From Dryococelus australis (lineage: Eukaryota; Arthropoda; Insecta; Phasmatodea; Phasmatidae): a stretch of DNA of 64,000 nucleotides. The stretch is taken from NCBI GenBank assembly GCA_029891345.1, contig CM057009.1:230104620-230168619 (forward strand). The letters run 5' to 3'. Every line of letters starts with the position of its first letter. Positions within the stretch are counted from its first letter, which is position 1. A program made the translations under genes and the position numbers. Under the pieces are notes generated by a model. The model did no database searches. It saw only the letters and a program-made list of their open reading frames with translations, and had not been told where the DNA came from. Of the stretch, positions 61,626 through 64,000 are shown piece by piece.

Positions 61626-63204
61626 TTGAATATATGTGACATCTACCAAGCTGGCTTATGCATTCCAAGATAATGGTCACATACCAAAATTGAATTCGCC
61701 TACAAAGATGGTCATTGGTTACATCTACCAAGATTGTGGCCGCCCACCAAGTTGGCTGTCTGGGTATGGCCATTGGGTGAAGGTCATCCTACTAATTTCC
61801 TTGACAATTGGAGGGTAGGGGAGAAGCGCAACAACACAAAGAAAAGGTATTTTTTAATTTTTTTTTTTAATAATTTTAAATAATAAAATATTTCCAAATT
61901 ATTTTTAAAATTATATTTTAGTTAACTTTTTTTTACATATTTTTGGATTTTTGTAGTTATAGATCGAGGTTATAGGTCGAGGTCAAAGGTTAAAAGATCC
62001 TCACCAGACCCCTTGCTCACCTCAATATCACCAGGGTCTGACCTTGGGATAATGATTCCTCTCGCCTTTGCGGGAAAAATTGGGAATAATGGAATTCTTT
62101 TTTCATATTTTTTTTATAAATTTTAATAAAATTATGGTAATAAATTTTTCAGAATTTATAAAAAAATTGCGTTGTTTCCTTTTTGATATGTGGAGCCAAA
62201 GGCAAAGTCTAAGTTCCATAGACCTTAGTCCAGATCTTATGGCCTGGGTTACTGATCCACATTGCAAGAGTCATAAGTGCAACTTGCCTGCTCCTGAAAA
62301 CTTGGGAATTTTTGAGGAATTTTTTTATTGTAAAGTAAATATTGATTATTTTTAATGATAGATTTTTTGGAATTTAAAAAAAATATGAATTTTTTGTCGT
62401 TTTTGGTGATTATTTTGGTATTTTGGCTGTCTAAGTTCACCAGGGTCAATTTATATTCTCATGGGTAAAAATCAATGACATCCAATATGGTAGTTGGGTG
62501 AAGACATGGAAGACATAACTTTGCGTCTACGACTCCACCATTGCAGCACTTTTCTCAGAAGTTCCATTTCCCTACTTCTATAATGCCAAGAGTTTAAACA
62601 TATATTCCTTGTAGGTGTGTTTAACGTAACTAATTAAATTAATTTTCATTCCTTAAATTTACGGACAGATTGCTGCAACATTTTCGAAATCGCATAATAC
62701 AAATATATTTGCATACCAAAATTTTCCTCATAAATTGTGGATGATATATTGAACTTAGTTCACAAATGTGTTCAGTATGTTAAAAATTTACAGATAAATC
62801 GATAGCAATCTTTTTTGTTCAAAATGTGTATAGTAAGCGAATAAATTATGGATAGATTCCCCGTGATTATTTTTAAGTAAAAGATAACTTCACAAATATA
62901 CAAGTTTTGAAAGTTTGTGGAGAATTTTATAAAAATGAATGACAGATTTTAATTCTACAAAGTATTCATATATATAATTCCAAGAAGTTATGTACATATC
63001 CTAAAAGAACATTTTAATTCAGAAAATTGCTGTAATTTTATTATAGTGTATACTATCAGAAATGAATTTTATAAAATATTTTATTCAGATGTTTTCAGTT
63101 CTGAGAAAAACTCGCATTTGTCGAGTATGTTGAAAATATAATCACAGTCACAAAAAAGCTATTGAACTCGATGTATCAATTATTCATATGTACATAGTAT
63201 AATA

Positions 63205-64000
63205 ATATGCCAAGTATAATACATACATACCTTCTAGAAAAGTTTACTTCCGATGATAACCCACACATACATAAATTATGTTACAACATTAATGATAGTT
63301 TCAGGATGATTTTTTTATTAAAAAAAATTGAAATTTTTGATATGATTTACTATGTAATTACTAGCTTCCTACCAAATATGGTAAACATGAAGAATAATTC
63401 ACAATTGTATGAAAATTCAGAAAAGATACTAACAGATAGCCACAGAATTAGTATGATAGTATGCTGATAATTATTGATAAAATCATGCCAGAAATGTTGA
63501 AATATGAAAATTTTCCACTTTAATCTATAAAGTTTATAAAAATCTAGAATTTACTGATGTATTACTCTCAAATCTGCTAACTAGCAGGATATATACATAA
63601 AATATATATTACAATATTATGTTGAGATTTCACTAGTAATTTAAATCTAAAGGAGCAGAAATCTGAAGAATATCGCAATTTGTTAAGGTATGTTGAGTAT
63701 ACTGAAATATTTGTGACTAGACATTGTTCTTGATGTATAACTCAATATATTACATATTTGAAAGGTAAAGCGAAAATTTAGTGTTAGATTTCTGCCAGTT
63801 GGTTCGCGATCAGAGTAGCTATAAATAATATGGAAGTGCCATTAATGTACTGATACATTTTCGATACATTAGTTGAACTATACATATAATACATAATGAT
63901 ATATTTACTCCCCAACCAGGGCACAGAGTTCTTTATCTCAAGTCCATAATATTGTACTTACTCGAGCAGATTTGCTTAACTAGTTAGATAATACATTCCA
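63205..64000 (+). repeat. Higher-order repeat unit, copy 3 (cut by window end)
   Basis: Restarts the same order as 24640 and 58005: GATAACCCACACATACATAA, TAGCTTCCTACCAAATATGG, GAATAATTCACAATTGTATG, TTACTCTCAAATCTGCTAAC and ACCAGGGCACAGAGTTCTTT, the last also at 25381 and 58736. It continues beyond the window. Confidence 0.87.

Larger units (their letters stand above)
58005..63200 (+). repeat. Higher-order repeat unit, copy 2 (about 5.2 kb)
   Basis: Collinear with 24640-28975: GATAACCCACACATACATTA-like start, TTCCTGCCAGA-type blocks, the 116-bp array (60190-61625), the AAGATGG module (61625-61790), A/T tracts with AGGTCAAAGGT (61840-62460) and the closing blocks. Longer than copy 1 because the 116-bp array has more units and a MITE is inserted at 61048-61281. 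It is followed directly by a third unit at 63205. Confidence 0.87.

Overview
The window looks like non-coding, repeat-dominated DNA from an animal nuclear genome, most likely an arthropod. The base composition is strongly AT-rich, there is no bacterial-style gene packing, and there are tRNA-derived SINE-like sequences, Tc1/IS630-type transposases, a degenerate Ty3/Gypsy retrotransposon, MITE-like elements and long tandem arrays. An insect with a large repeat-rich genome (a polyneopteran such as a stick insect) is a guess only. I found no convincing host protein-coding exon. Almost all short ORFs are chance readings or fragments of mobile elements.

Layout. 1-1575 is one copy of a 1.7 kb repeat whose second copy is at 45242-46935. 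About 3760-12136 is a decayed Ty3/Gypsy retrotransposon (+ strand). Gag, protease, reverse transcriptase, RNase H and integrase remnants lie in canonical order; a 1.9 kb insertion splits the RT, and candidate terminal direct repeats lie at the two ends. At 12182-13352 begins a non-autonomous element (element A) with CCCAGCAAACA-type inverted termini, a 33-bp minisatellite and a tRNA-like module. A larger, inverted relative (element B) lies at 43052-44890. 13.4-24.6 kb is AT-rich, with small tandem repeats, one MITE and a homopolymer G/C hairpin.

Two parts are satellite-like. A macro-repeat unit occupies 24640-28975, recurs at 58005-63200 and restarts at 63205, so the last two are head-to-tail. 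Its core, an array of about 116-bp units, also occurs inverted at 31850-32950. A different array of about 118-bp units (roughly 25 copies) fills 50645-53570.

Three DNA transposase pseudogenes are recognisable: a DDE-superfamily (IS630/Tc1-like) gene at 38120-39000 (-), a Tc1 element with TIRs and TA flanks at 40577-42040 (+), and a Tc1-like transposase at 49050-50030 (-). A SINE family is present at 34171-34510 (+) and 47528-47880 (-), with other tRNA-like fragments elsewhere. The most unusual objects are the CCCAGCAAACA element family (TIRs, in-phase 33-bp minisatellite and tRNA-like module), the 1 kb TIR element at 45208-46206, the higher-order satellite, and a perfect histone-type 3' stem-loop at 49011-49026. 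All similarity statements come from reading the sequence by eye; no alignment or database search was run.
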